Assembly: GCA_016875015.1 (NCBI GenBank)
Contig: VGSJ01000020.1
Coordinates: 1-41,365, forward strand
Origin: Deltaproteobacteria bacterium
GTDB lineage: Bacteria > Desulfobacterota > Desulfobaccia > Desulfobaccales > 0-14-0-80-60-11
Length of the DNA stretch: 41,365 nt
Reading direction: 5' to 3'
In this document: positions 7,353 to 15,041 of the stretch, one piece after another
Layout of the letters: each line of letters starts with the position of its first letter
How positions within the stretch are numbered: the first letter of the stretch is position 1
Notes under the pieces: generated by a model
What the model saw: only the letters and a program-made list of their open reading frames with translations
Told to the model about the DNA's origin: nothing
The model's database searches: none
Translations under genes and position numbers: made by a program

Positions 7353-8585
7353 ATGACCCGGAAGAAGGAAGAAACTGGCTTTACCCGCAGGGATTTCGTC
7401 AAGACCGTCGGCCTGGCCGGCCTCGCCGTGGCGGGGTCTGGCGTGACTGGGGCCATGGCCGCGCCGGAGCCGCCGGCCGGCGCGGCCAAGGCCGCGACCA
7501 TGCCCAAACGCAAGCTGGGCAAAACCGGGGTGGAGGTGTCCATCCTCAACCTGGGCTGCATGTTCGACACTATCAACAACCAATTGCTCCTCAAGCAGGC
7601 GATGAAATGGGGCGTCACCTTCTGGGACACGGCCGAGGCCTACGGCAACGGTCTGAGCGAAGAGGGTCTGGGCCGCTTCTTCGCCCGCAACCCCGAGGCC
7701 CGGAAAGAGATCTTCCTGGTCACCAAGCTCGTCCCCAAGGAAGGCAACCTCACCGAGCGCTTGAATAACAGTCTCAAACGGCTGCAGACGGAATACGTGG
7801 ATCTTTTCTTTATCCACGCCATCACCGGCATCAACGACATGACCCCGGCCTTCAAGGCTTGGGCTGCGGAGATGAAGAAGGCCGGCAAGATAAAATTCTT
7901 CGGGTTCAGCACCCACACCAACATGGAGGATTGCTTGCTGGGCGCGGCCAAGCTGGACTGGATCGACGCGGTGATGATGACCTACAACTTCCGGGTCATG
8001 CACGCCCCGAAGATGCAAGAAGCCTTGAACGCCTGCGAGAAGGCCGGGATCGGGTTGGTGGCCATGAAGAGCCAGGCCGGCGGGCCGGGGGCGAAGAAGG
8101 AAGCCAGCGAGGCCAAGCTGGATATGGCCGAACGCTTCCTGGCCCGGGGGTTTACGGACAAGCAGGCCAAGCTCAAGGTCGTGTGGGAGAACCCCCAAAT
8201 TGCCAGCCTCTGCTCCCAGATGCCCAACCTGACTATCCTTTCGGCCAATGTGGCCGCAGCCCGGGACCAGGTCAAACTGGCCCGGGAGGAGTTCGATTCC
8301 CTGCGCCAGTATGCCCTGGGGACCCAGGCCGACTACTGCGCCGGCTGCAGCAACCTCTGCCAGGAGGCCGTGGGCGGGGCCGTACCCGTGAGCGAAGTCA
8401 TGCGCTGCCTCATGTACCACCGGTACTATGGGGAGCCGGAGCTGGCCAGGCAGACCTTTACCGGGCTGCCCGAGGCGATTCGGCAGCGGTTGACCGAGGT
8501 GGACTACTCCCGGGCTGAACAGGCCTGTCCGCAACGGTTGGCCATCGCCCAACTCATGCGCCAGGCCAAGGAGATGTTGGCCTAA
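7353..8585 (+). CDS. Tat-exported aldo/keto reductase with C-terminal 4Fe-4S motif
   Basis: A 410-residue protein. Residues 11-16 (TRRDFV) plus a hydrophobic Ala/Gly stretch to MAAP form a twin-arginine signal. The aldo/keto reductase barrel spans about residues 55-320 and keeps the full catalytic tetrad: D92 and Y97 (FWDTAEAYG), K125 (VTKL) and H155 (FIHA). The C-terminus carries C329xxC332xxxC336 and C392-P, the 4Fe-4S arrangement of iron-sulfur AKRs. Most AKRs use NAD(P)H in the cytoplasm. An exported one with a cluster more likely exchanges electrons with a membrane partner, for which the polyferredoxin encoded upstream is the obvious candidate (inference). AGGAGG at 7339-7344 sets the ATG at 7353. 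The substrate is unknown. Confidence 0.88.
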   Translation: MTRKKEETGFTRRDFVKTVGLAGLAVAGSGVTGAMAAPEPPAGAAKAATMPKRKLGKTGVEVSILNLGCMFDTINNQLLLKQAMKWGVTFWDTAEAYGNGLSEEGLGRFFARNPEARKEIFLVTKLVPKEGNLTERLNNSLKRLQTEYVDLFFIHAITGINDMTPAFKAWAAEMKKAGKIKFFGFSTHTNMEDCLLGAAKLDWIDAVMMTYNFRVMHAPKMQEALNACEKAGIGLVAMKSQAGGPGAKKEASEAKLDMAERFLARGFTDKQAKLKVVWENPQIASLCSQMPNLTILSANVAAARDQVKLAREEFDSLRQYALGTQADYCAGCSNLCQEAVGGAVPVSEVMRCLMYHRYYGEPELARQTFTGLPEAIRQRLTEVDYSRAEQACPQRLAIAQLMRQAKEMLA

Positions 8586-8651
8586 AACTGCCACGTGACA
8601 GTTGTGCCTGGCCTGAAAGAAGTGGTGGAAAATTTTTCAAGGGAGCGTCTT

Positions 8652-8753
8652 ATACCGTGTTCCCTTTGAAATGAAACAAACCATCCAGATAACCTATTGA
8701 TATCTCTCGTAGGGGCGGGTTTCAAACCCGCCCCTACAAAACGAACACGGTAT
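8652..8753. mobile_element. 102-bp MITE-like element, copy 1
   Basis: A 102-bp element bounded by perfect 11-bp inverted repeats, ATACCGTGTTC and GAACACGGTAT. Near the right end it holds a perfect GTAGGGGCGGGTTT palindrome with a one-base centre. Identical copies lie at 16034-16135 and 37435-37536. The TA at each end would fit TA target duplication of an IS630/Tc1-type transposase, which is inference. It has no coding capacity of its own. Confidence 0.85.
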
Positions 8754-8793
8754 TACGCACCACTTGACTGTACTTGGCAGGGGAGGTGAATCG

Positions 8794-8997
8794 ATGCGAG
8801 GGAAAAATCCCTGGCGCAATATTGGTCTGGTTATCCTGGCCCTGGCCGTTTCTTCAGCAGGCTGCGCCCAGACCCCAACCTTTCTCCAGGAAGATGGCGC
8901 CGCTTACCAACGACATGAACAAATGATCATGTCGCCGGAGCCTTCCGGCCAATCAACCGACCAGTCTCTCTATATGGACATGGAAGGTGGAGGTTGA
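8794..8997 (+). CDS. Small lipoprotein
   Basis: A 67-residue protein with a basic N-terminus (MRGKNPWR), a hydrophobic span and a lipobox-like SSAGC, giving lipidated Cys at about residue 24. The mature part is only about 44 residues, Gln/Ser/Met-rich and acidic. No family is recognised. GGAGG at 8782-8786 is 7 nt before ATG 8794. Its gene starts 40 bp after the MITE, which probably separates it from the aldo/keto-reductase transcript. It may be an outer-membrane-attached peptide of unknown role. Confidence 0.6.
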   Translation: MRGKNPWRNIGLVILALAVSSAGCAQTPTFLQEDGAAYQRHEQMIMSPEPSGQSTDQSLYMDMEGGG

Positions 8998-9243
8998 CGG
9001 CCAGGCCAGGCTTGAGAAAGATGAGAGCGCTGATCCTGATGGCAAGACCGGCGGCCCGGGCGACTACAAGGCCGGGGGCGCCCTGCATGACCTTACTTGT
9101 CAGCCTGGATGCACCTCGTTCAGTTCTCCTTAGAGCCAGGTAGGGCCGCCAAACCTGGCGGCGGCAGCAAAAGGGGGAATCATTGACGCTGATTTTGAGG
9201 TGCCGTGTCTGCGGGAGGGGGGCCGGGGGACGCTTATAAAAAA
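8998..9243. other. Non-coding spacer after the lipoprotein gene
   Basis: No convincing reading frame is seen. A short GCCGCC-loop-GGCGGC hairpin lies at 9145-9162 without a T-run. Nothing else is recognised. Confidence 0.4.
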
Positions 9244-9531
9244 ATCAACGGTGTCCGGTAAGGTTTTTGCATTAGAGGAAGCTCGTTATCCTTAGCATAA
9301 CAGTCCATAAATTCGCCAAGGTATTTCTTAACGCGGTGAAGATTACTTCCCCCTCACCCTAACCCTCTCCCCCATTGGGGGAGAGGGGAAAAGATGGAGC
9401 CGATTTAAGGCTCTACGGCCATGAAGCCCGACGACGTAACCTACCCCCTCTCCCCCCGTTTCGGGGGGAGAGGGTTGGGGTGAGGGGGGGCAGAACCACC
9501 GCATGCAATTTCCTAACCGGACACTGCTGAT
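9244..9531. mobile_element. 288-bp non-autonomous element with GTGTCCGGT ends
   Basis: The ends are inverted: the left 20 bases (9244-9263, containing GGTGTCCGGTAAGG) match the reverse complement of 9512-9531 (containing CCTAACCGGACAC) at 17 of 20 positions. Both ends abut ATAAAAAA, a possible 8-bp target duplication. Inside, CCCTCACCCTAACCCTCTCCCCC near 9352 is inverted again near 9443-9490, forming long hairpins. There is no coding capacity. It is probably mobilised by a transposase encoded elsewhere. Confidence 0.6.
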
Positions 9532-9577
9532 AAAAAATACGAAAAAACGACCCCCCCCGGCTCTCCCCTGAAAAACT

Positions 9578-9970
9578 CTAAGCGCGCCACTCCTTTTTCG
9601 CTGCGATGGCGTCGATTTCCACGGACACTTTCCGGGGCAGGCCCGCCACCTGGATGGTGGTGCGGGCCGGGGGGTGTTGGGGGAAGAACTCGCCGTAGGC
9701 CCGGTTCATTTCCTGAAAATCGGCCAGATCCGCCAGGTAGACCGTGGTTTTCACCACATCCTTCAGGGTCAGTCCCACGGCCGCCAGAATGGCCTTGAGG
9801 TTCGCGATCACCTGGACGGTTTGCACCACGATATCTCCTTCCACCAGGCGCCCGTTGGCGTCCAGGGGGATTTGTCCGGAGATGAACACGAAAGGGCCGG
9901 CGGCCAGGGCCTGGGTATAGGCGCCGCTGGGGGCCGGGGCCTGGTCGGTCTCAATGACAATTTTCTTCAT
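9578..9970 (-). CDS. ridA: RidA family enamine/imine deaminase
   Basis: A 130-residue RidA (YjgF/YER057c/UK114) protein, which hydrolyses reactive 2-aminoacrylate and related enamines or imines formed by PLP enzymes, in the cytoplasm as a homotrimer. The family signature is intact: SGAYTQA near residue 15, FISGQIPLD, and the C-terminal PPARTTIQVAGLP with catalytic-site R103 followed by VSVEIDAIA. Length is typical. GGGAGG precedes the ATG on the minus strand. The gene stands alone, divergent from the zinc-ribbon gene. Confidence 0.93.
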   Translation of the reverse strand: MKKIVIETDQAPAPSGAYTQALAAGPFVFISGQIPLDANGRLVEGDIVVQTVQVIANLKAILAAVGLTLKDVVKTTVYLADLADFQEMNRAYGEFFPQHPPARTTIQVAGLPRKVSVEIDAIAAKKEWRA

Positions 9971-10096
9971 GGTCGTTTTTGCCTCCCGTCATAGTTTTAC
10001 CGGTGCGATAGTTAGCTGAACAGCCGGGCAAACATAAATTGCTTGAAGAATCGGTGACGTTTTGCTAAAGCTATGGGAAAACCTTGGAGGTAAATG

Positions 10097-10390
10097 ATGG
10101 GGTTGTGGTTGAAATGCCCGGGGTGCCAAGCGCAAAATCCCCTTCCCTTGAGGGTTTGTCCCCATTGCGGGCAAGACCTGGACAAGCTTCCCGCGGCACA
10201 GCGGGTCTATGTGATGGGCCCAGCCGCGGCGCCTTCCCCGGCGCCATCTCCAAAAACTCCCCCGGCAGCCGGCCCGGCCGAATCCAAGCCGGCGGCTGCC
10301 GCCAGCCAGTCAATGACGCCGTCCCCTGAGGCCAGCGCTGCTCCCAAGCCTGCCAAGAAACCCAAAAGGACGACAAAAAAGAAAAGGTAA
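10097..10390 (+). CDS. Zinc-ribbon protein with a low-complexity tail
   Basis: About 97 residues. The N-terminus has a rubredoxin-like zinc ribbon, CPGC followed 12 residues later by CPHCG, near residues 8-26. The rest is Ala/Pro/Ser/Lys-rich and ends in a strongly basic KPAKKPKRTTKKKR tail, so it may bind nucleic acid or another acidic partner. GGAGG at 10086-10090 favours ATG 10097 over ATG 10094. The function is unknown. It is convergent with the purine nucleoside phosphorylase gene, only 12 bp away. Confidence 0.65.
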   Translation: MGLWLKCPGCQAQNPLPLRVCPHCGQDLDKLPAAQRVYVMGPAAAPSPAPSPKTPPAAGPAESKPAAAASQSMTPSPEASAAPKPAKKPKRTTKKKR

Positions 10391-10402
10391 CCGCGGTCAT
10401 GG

Positions 10403-11251
10403 TCAGGAATCTTCCTGAAGCACTCCCAGCAACAACTCCACCAGTTGGGGTTCGGCCCGGGCCACGGTGTCGATGATGGTCTCAATGGCGATGGGGGCCA
10501 TGGCATCCGGCAGATTGAGATTGCTGAGCACCGAGATTCCCAGGACCCGGAGACCGGCATGAACCGCCGCGATGACTTCGGGCACCGTGGACATGCCCAC
10601 CGCGTCGGCGCCGATCTGGCGCAGGAACCGGGTTTCCGCCGGGGTCTCGAGGCTGGGGCCCTTGACCGCCACGTACACCCCCTGGCGTAAGCCGATGCCC
10701 AGGCGGCGGGCCACGGTCTCAGTTTTCTCCCGCAGGCGCCGGTCATAGGCCTGGCTCAGGTCAGGGAAGCGGGGGCCCCAGGCGTCGATATTTTCTCCCG
10801 CCAGGGGATTGTCCCCCATCAGGTTGATGTGGTCGCAGATGAGCATCAGGTCGCCGGTCTTAAAGAGCGGATTGAGGCCGCCGGCGGCATTGGTGACGAT
10901 GAGGGTCTTTACTCCCAGGCTCGCCATCACCCGCACCGGAAAGGTCACCTGGCGCAGGGAATAGCCTTCGTAGGCATGGAAGCGGCCCTGGCAGACCATG
11001 ACCTCTTTACCGGCTACTTGGCCCCAACCCAGGCGGCCGGCGTGGCTGGGGCTGGTGGCCGGCGGGAAATGGGGCAATTCCTGGTAGGCCAGGCCGCCCC
11101 CGCCCTTAAGCCGGGCGGCCCAGACGCCCTGCCCGGTTCCCAGGATAATCCCCCATGAAGGCGGCGCCGTCAGGCGCGGCCCGATGAATCGGACGCATTC
11201 TTCCACCTGCTCCTGGTAGGTGCGGCTCAACCCCAACTCCTTTTCGACCAT
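10403..11251 (-). CDS. Purine nucleoside phosphorylase
   Basis: A class I (trimeric) purine nucleoside phosphorylase of about 275-282 residues. It splits purine (deoxy)nucleosides with phosphate in salvage. The motifs are in order: GTGQG phosphate loop near residue 38, GRFHAYEG, TNAAGGLN, GPSLETPAE (purine-site Glu), DAVGMSTVPE and the SNLN segment. Two points differ from the textbook family: GTGQG instead of GSGLG, and SNLNLPDAMAP where an AAG follows the Asn in many enzymes. An MTA or other purine preference cannot be excluded. ATG 11251 has no spaced ribosome site. TTG 11230, 6 nt after GGAG, is a credible alternative start. Confidence 0.88.
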   Translation of the reverse strand: MVEKELGLSRTYQEQVEECVRFIGPRLTAPPSWGIILGTGQGVWAARLKGGGGLAYQELPHFPPATSPSHAGRLGWGQVAGKEVMVCQGRFHAYEGYSLRQVTFPVRVMASLGVKTLIVTNAAGGLNPLFKTGDLMLICDHINLMGDNPLAGENIDAWGPRFPDLSQAYDRRLREKTETVARRLGIGLRQGVYVAVKGPSLETPAETRFLRQIGADAVGMSTVPEVIAAVHAGLRVLGISVLSNLNLPDAMAPIAIETIIDTVARAEPQLVELLLGVLQEDS

Positions 11252-11413
11252 TCCCGATCAAATTCCGGTTATAGGGGCGGGGGGTAGCCCCGCCCCCCCG
11301 TCAATACCCTTAATTCCATATCCGGTGGGAGAATAACCTCGTGTTCTAAGCATAAGTCGCCGGCCCCGGTTCGTCAATGGCTGGAATGTCCCGGGGGGAT
11401 TTTCGCTTTATCC

Positions 11414-11442
11414 TTGACAGTTTGCCGGATTACCTTAAGAAT
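11414..11442 (+). promoter_or_regulatory. Sigma-70-type promoter for the DUF134 gene
   Basis: TTGACA at 11414-11419 is a perfect -35 box. After a 17-bp spacer, AAGAAT at 11437-11442 matches the -10 consensus at four of six positions. Transcription would begin near 11449, about 19 nt before ATG 11468. Confidence 0.5.
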
Positions 11443-11467
11443 ATAGCATCACGGATGAGGTAAAAAA

Positions 11468-11875
11468 ATGGGCAGACCCAAAAAGTGCCGGTGGGTGGAA
11501 ACTGAGCCGGGGGTGACTTTTTTTAAACCCCGGGGCATTCCCCTCAGATCCCTGCAGCAGATAGTGATCACGGTGGACGAACTGGAGGCCATGCGCCTGG
11601 CCGACTTCCTGGAAATGACCCAGGAAGATGTGGCCCAAAGGATGCAAGTTTCCCGGCCTACCGTAACCCGGATGTTGTCCCGGGCCCATCGGGCGGTGGC
11701 CGAGGCGCTGGTCCACGGCAAAGCGATTTGTATTCAGGGGGGAGATTACCGGGTGGGACAACATTGCCAAGACTGCGGGCAATGGTCGATCCAGGGATCG
11801 GGGGAGACGGACTCGGAAGGGTGCCCCTGCCGGAGTCCCGAAACCGATGAGGAGCAGCCGGAGACGAAAAAGTAA
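11468..11875 (+). CDS. DUF134 (UPF0251) DNA-binding family protein
   Basis: A 135-residue member of the DUF134/UPF0251 family. It opens with the diagnostic GRPKKCRWV, then FKPRGIPL and a helix-turn-helix (about residues 40-80, with LEAMRLADFLEMTQEDVAQR and VSRPTVTRMLSRAR-like). The C-terminus has a possible metal site, HCQDCG and CPC. Family members are thought to be DNA-binding regulators, but no target is known. GATGAGG 7 nt before the ATG is a good ribosome site, and a promoter lies upstream. purM starts 66 bp downstream, though the link may be only positional. Confidence 0.9.
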   Translation: MGRPKKCRWVETEPGVTFFKPRGIPLRSLQQIVITVDELEAMRLADFLEMTQEDVAQRMQVSRPTVTRMLSRAHRAVAEALVHGKAICIQGGDYRVGQHCQDCGQWSIQGSGETDSEGCPCRSPETDEEQPETKK

Positions 11876-11941
11876 TCGCGGCGTTTTTTCTCAAACATCT
11901 CAGAGAATGGCCCGAACACCTTTGAGGGGGAGACCAGGGGG

Positions 11942-12985
11942 ATGGGGGACATCAGCACCTATAAGGATGCCGGAGTCGATATCGATAAAGCGGACGCCTT
12001 TATCAACGGTATCAAGACCCTGGTGAAATCCACTTACCGCACCGGGGTCCTGGGGGAGATCGGCTCGTTTGGCGGTATGTTTCATTTGGGGGCGAACCGG
12101 TATCGCGACCCGGTGCTGGTATCCGCCACCGACGGAGTGGGGACCAAGCTTAAGATCGCCATCCTGATGAACCGCCATGACACCATCGGCATCGACCTGG
12201 TGGCCATGTGCGCCAACGACATCGTGACCCACGGCGCCACCCCCTTGTTCTTCCTGGACTACCTGGCCGTGGGGCAGTTGTCCCCGGAAATCGCCACATC
12301 CATTATCGAAGGCATCGCCAACGGCTGCAAGCAGGCCCGGTGCTCCCTGATCGGCGGGGAGACCGCGGAGATGCCCGGCCTCTATCAGCCCGCTGATTAT
12401 GACCTGGCCGGCTTTGTGGTGGGGGTGGTGGAACGGGATCAAATTATCGACGGCTCAAGTATCGCCGTGGGCCACCGGTTAATCGGCCTCGCCTCCAGCG
12501 GCCTCCACGCCAACGGCTACTCCTTGGTCCGCCAGGTGCTTTTGGAGCGCCACCGCTACCGGGTGGAGGACGAGATCCCGGAATTGGGCGGCCCCTTGGG
12601 AGAGGAACTCCTCAAACCCACCCGCATCTACGTAGAAACGGTGCTCAACCTGCTGCGGGATTTTCCCTTGAGCGGCATCTGTCATGTTACCGGCGGCGGC
12701 TTGACCGACAATGTGCCCCGCATTCTGCCCAAGTCCTGCCAGGCGGTCGTGCACCGGCAGTCATGGCCCGTGCCCCCCATCTTCCACCTGCTGATGGACA
12801 AGGGCAATATCTCCGAAGCGGAAATGCTCCGCACCTTCAACAACGGCATCGGCCTGGTAGTGGCGGTGGGTAATGAATATGTGGCCGACGTGCTGCTTCG
12901 CCTCCAGGGCTTAAACGAACAGGGGTATGTGATCGGCGAGGTCGCGGCGCGCAAAAATGACGATCCGCCCCTGGTGTATCTATAG
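11942..12985 (+). CDS. purM: Phosphoribosylformylglycinamidine cyclo-ligase (AIR synthetase)
   Basis: A 347-residue PurM, which closes the imidazole ring of FGAM to AIR using ATP in de novo purine synthesis. Characteristic segments are YKDAGVDIDKAD, GGMFHLG, VSATDGVGTKLKIA (nucleotide site), VAMCANDI with THGATPLFFLDYLA, IGGETAEMPG and the C-terminal HVTGGGLTDNVPRILP. The length is normal and no residue appears to be missing. The ATG at 11942 follows AGGGGG directly. The gene is followed by repeats rather than another pur gene, so the pathway is dispersed in this genome. Confidence 0.95.
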   Translation: MGDISTYKDAGVDIDKADAFINGIKTLVKSTYRTGVLGEIGSFGGMFHLGANRYRDPVLVSATDGVGTKLKIAILMNRHDTIGIDLVAMCANDIVTHGATPLFFLDYLAVGQLSPEIATSIIEGIANGCKQARCSLIGGETAEMPGLYQPADYDLAGFVVGVVERDQIIDGSSIAVGHRLIGLASSGLHANGYSLVRQVLLERHRYRVEDEIPELGGPLGEELLKPTRIYVETVLNLLRDFPLSGICHVTGGGLTDNVPRILPKSCQAVVHRQSWPVPPIFHLLMDKGNISEAEMLRTFNNGIGLVVAVGNEYVADVLLRLQGLNEQGYVIGEVAARKNDDPPLVYL

Positions 12986-13146
12986 CGGTTGCCACAAATT
13001 CTTGCCGCTTCCTGATGCCTAAATCCCCCTTTTTCAAAGGGGGACTTTCAAAGGAATTCCGCTAAGTTCCCCCCTTTGGAAAAGGGGGGGTAGGGGGGAT
13101 TTCGGTTCTTGGAGCATGTGCCATCGCGGAAAAACTTTTGGCAATT
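12983..13146. repeat. ~160-bp dispersed repeat, copy 1
   Basis: A block starting TAGCGGTTGCCACAAATTC and ending near AACTTTTGGCAATT. It contains two CCCCCTTT/AAAGGGGG hairpins around GGAATTCCGCTAAG. A diverged second copy in the same orientation is at 37549-37722. It starts on the last three bases of the purM gene. Confidence 0.75.
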
Positions 13147-13163
13147 GCTAGATGATAGCAACC

Positions 13164-13193
13164 CATGTGGGGGCGGTTCGCGAACCGCCCCAC
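13164..13193. repeat. REP-like palindrome
   Basis: A near-perfect 29-30-bp palindrome, TGTGGGGGCGGTTCG / CGAACCGCCCCACA. It is of the same style as the hairpin inside the 102-bp MITE. It lies downstream of the tauE-like gene and could end its transcript, but there is no T-run. Confidence 0.6.
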
Positions 13194-13232
13194 AATTGGA
13201 TAGTTACTTGTTTGACGGCATCTTGGTATCAG

Positions 13233-14006
13233 TCAGATCAGACCGCTCCCCAGGGCCGCGGCAATGCCCAGGAGCATCAGGGCCACCAGGAGTTGCACCA
13301 GGCGCAGGGTCACTTTGGTCAGCAAGCGGTTTCCGAGCCAGGCGCCGCCGAAGGCCGCCAGGACCGCGGCGGCGATCAGCAGGCGGTGATCGCCCAGGTG
13401 CAGCCCCGGCAAACTGACGCCGTACATGACGATCCGGGGGATATCCACCAGGAGGGAGATGACCACCCCGGTGGCGATGAAGCTCTCCTTGGTCAGCCCC
13501 GCCCTGATGAGAAAGGCGCTGCGCAGCGCCCCCTGATGTCCCGACAGGCCCCCGAAAAAGCCGCTCAACATCCCGCCTAAGGGGAGATACCGGGGCGTCA
13601 GGGCGAGGGGGGCGCGCCGCGGCGCCAGTTCCAGCAGGGCAAAAACCACCATCAGGACCGCCACCACCAGCTTCACCGGCATGATGCAGGCTTCCCGGCC
13701 CAGCACCTGGTAATGGAGCAGCGGCTGGAGGTCGGACAGATACAGGAGCACCCGGGCCCCCAGGAGGGCGGCGAGGATGGCGGGGAGGCCGAATTTCAGG
13801 ACCACGGCCCCATCGGCGTGGCGGCCCAACAGCCAGCACTTGAAGCCATTGTTCAGGGCGTGGACCACCGCAGTGAGGGCGATGGCCAGGTCCACGGGGA
13901 AAAACAGCAACATGACCGGCAACAAGATGGTCCCCAGACCGAATCCGGAAAACAGGGTCAAACCGGAGGCCAGGAACGCGGCCAGACAGATGATGAGGTA
14001 ATTCAT
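13233..14006 (-). CDS. TauE/SafE family membrane transporter
   Basis: A 257-residue polytopic membrane protein of the TauE/SafE (DUF81) family, which includes sulfite, sulfoacetate and other anion exporters. Seven to eight hydrophobic spans are visible, with the family signature SGFGLGTILLP near residue 20 and a second half-repeat with GGMLSGFFGGLSGHQGALRSAFL near 150-175, as expected for the internal duplication. A sulfur-anion substrate would suit a sulfur-metabolising anaerobe but is not shown. No Shine-Dalgarno sequence precedes the ATG. Instead a GCTGAAAGCTGACTGC-type repeat abuts it. The gene lies 66 bp after oppF on the same strand. Confidence 0.88.
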   Translation of the reverse strand: MNYLIICLAAFLASGLTLFSGFGLGTILLPVMLLFFPVDLAIALTAVVHALNNGFKCWLLGRHADGAVVLKFGLPAILAALLGARVLLYLSDLQPLLHYQVLGREACIMPVKLVVAVLMVVFALLELAPRRAPLALTPRYLPLGGMLSGFFGGLSGHQGALRSAFLIRAGLTKESFIATGVVISLLVDIPRIVMYGVSLPGLHLGDHRLLIAAAVLAAFGGAWLGNRLLTKVTLRLVQLLVALMLLGIAAALGSGLI

Positions 14007-14034
14007 AGCTATCAGCAGTCAGCTTTCAGCCAAG
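14007..14034. repeat. CTGACTGCTGAAAGC-type repeat at the tauE start
   Basis: On the plus strand, AGCTATCAGCAGTCAGCTTTCAGCC. On the minus strand this places GCTGAAAGCTGACTGCTGAT directly before the start codon of the transporter gene. Relatives lie near 17739, 19346, 19487 and 34035. Confidence 0.65.
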
Positions 14035-14072
14035 ACCCGGGATAGGAAAGGTAGACCGAATCCTCCTGCCCC

Positions 14073-15041
14073 TCACCGGAAATGGCAGGCCACCCAGTGG
14101 TCCGGGGCGGTTTTTCGTAATTTTCGTAAGAGGGGGACGGACTCCCGGCAGAGGGGCAATTGGGCCTCGGGGCAGCGGGGGTGAAAGGGGCAGCCCGGGG
14201 GGACGTTGACCGGGCTGGGCGGCTCCCCCTTGAGGGCCGGGGGGTTGAAGGTCCGCTCCGGGGTGGGCCGGGGCACCGCGGCGAGCAAGGCCTCGGTGTA
14301 GGGGTGCAGCCGGCCGGCGGCCAGGACCGAACGTTCGGCCATTTCCAGCAGCCGGCCCGCGTACATCACGGCCACCCGGTTGCTGATCTGGGAGATGACC
14401 CCCAGGTCGTGGGAGATGAAAAGATACGTGAGGCCGTGGCGCTGTTGGAGCTCCGCCAGGAGATTCAAAATCTGGGCCTGGATGGAGACGTCGAGAGCGC
14501 TGACGGGCTCGTCCGCCACGATGAGCCGGGGTTTCAAGGCCAGGGCCCGGGCGATCCCTAAGCGCTGGCGCTGGCCGCCGCTGAATTCGTGGGGATAGCG
14601 GTCGGCGACGTCAGGGGTCAGCCCCACTTCCGTGAGCAACTCCTCCACCCAGACCCGGCGCTCCTTACGTCCGCCCAGGTTATGGATGACAAAGGGCTCT
14701 TCCAGGATCTGGCCCACGGTCATGCGGGGGTTAAGCGAAGAATAGGGGTCCTGGAAGATGATCTGGATCTGGCGCCGCAGCTCTTTCAAGCGTTGGCGGG
14801 AGACCCGGGCCAGGTCTTCCCCGGCGAAGACGATGCGGCCCCGGGTGGGAGGTAAAAGGGCCAGCGCCAGGCGGCCCAGGGTGGACTTGCCGCATCCGGA
14901 CTCCCCCACCAGCCCGAGGGTCTCCCCGGGCATCAGGTCAAAACTCACCCCGTCCACCGCCTTGAGCACCGGCCCCCGGCCCCAGGCGCCGGCCAGGCGG
15001 AAGTAGCAGCTTAGGTCCTGGGCGGATAAAAGTTCAGACAT
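14073..15041 (-). CDS. oppF: Oligo/dipeptide-type ABC transporter ATP-binding protein, OppF-like
   Basis: A 322-residue ABC ATPase of the OppF/DppF subfamily. The motifs are Walker A GESGCGKS (about residue 47), Q-loop FQDPYSSLNPR, signature FSGGQRQR, Walker B LIVADEP and the H-loop ISHDL. The C-terminal oligopeptide-transporter extension has GCPFHPRCP with further cysteines, the region that binds a 4Fe-4S cluster in some DppD/OppD proteins. It would energise import of peptides, nickel or a similar solute together with OppD. Its start overlaps the oppD stop by 8 bp, indicating translational coupling. No permease or binding-protein gene is in the window, so the transporter is incomplete here and the substrate unknown. 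Confidence 0.92.
   Translation of the reverse strand: MSELLSAQDLSCYFRLAGAWGRGPVLKAVDGVSFDLMPGETLGLVGESGCGKSTLGRLALALLPPTRGRIVFAGEDLARVSRQRLKELRRQIQIIFQDPYSSLNPRMTVGQILEEPFVIHNLGGRKERRVWVEELLTEVGLTPDVADRYPHEFSGGQRQRLGIARALALKPRLIVADEPVSALDVSIQAQILNLLAELQQRHGLTYLFISHDLGVISQISNRVAVMYAGRLLEMAERSVLAAGRLHPYTEALLAAVPRPTPERTFNPPALKGEPPSPVNVPPGCPFHPRCPEAQLPLCRESVPLLRKLRKTAPDHWVACHFR

Noticed and set aside
7332-8594. 420-codon open frame on the minus strand
   Set aside because: Lies antisense to the aldo/keto reductase gene. It is an artefact of high GC codon use, with His/Gly/Leu-rich low-complexity translation and no family motif.
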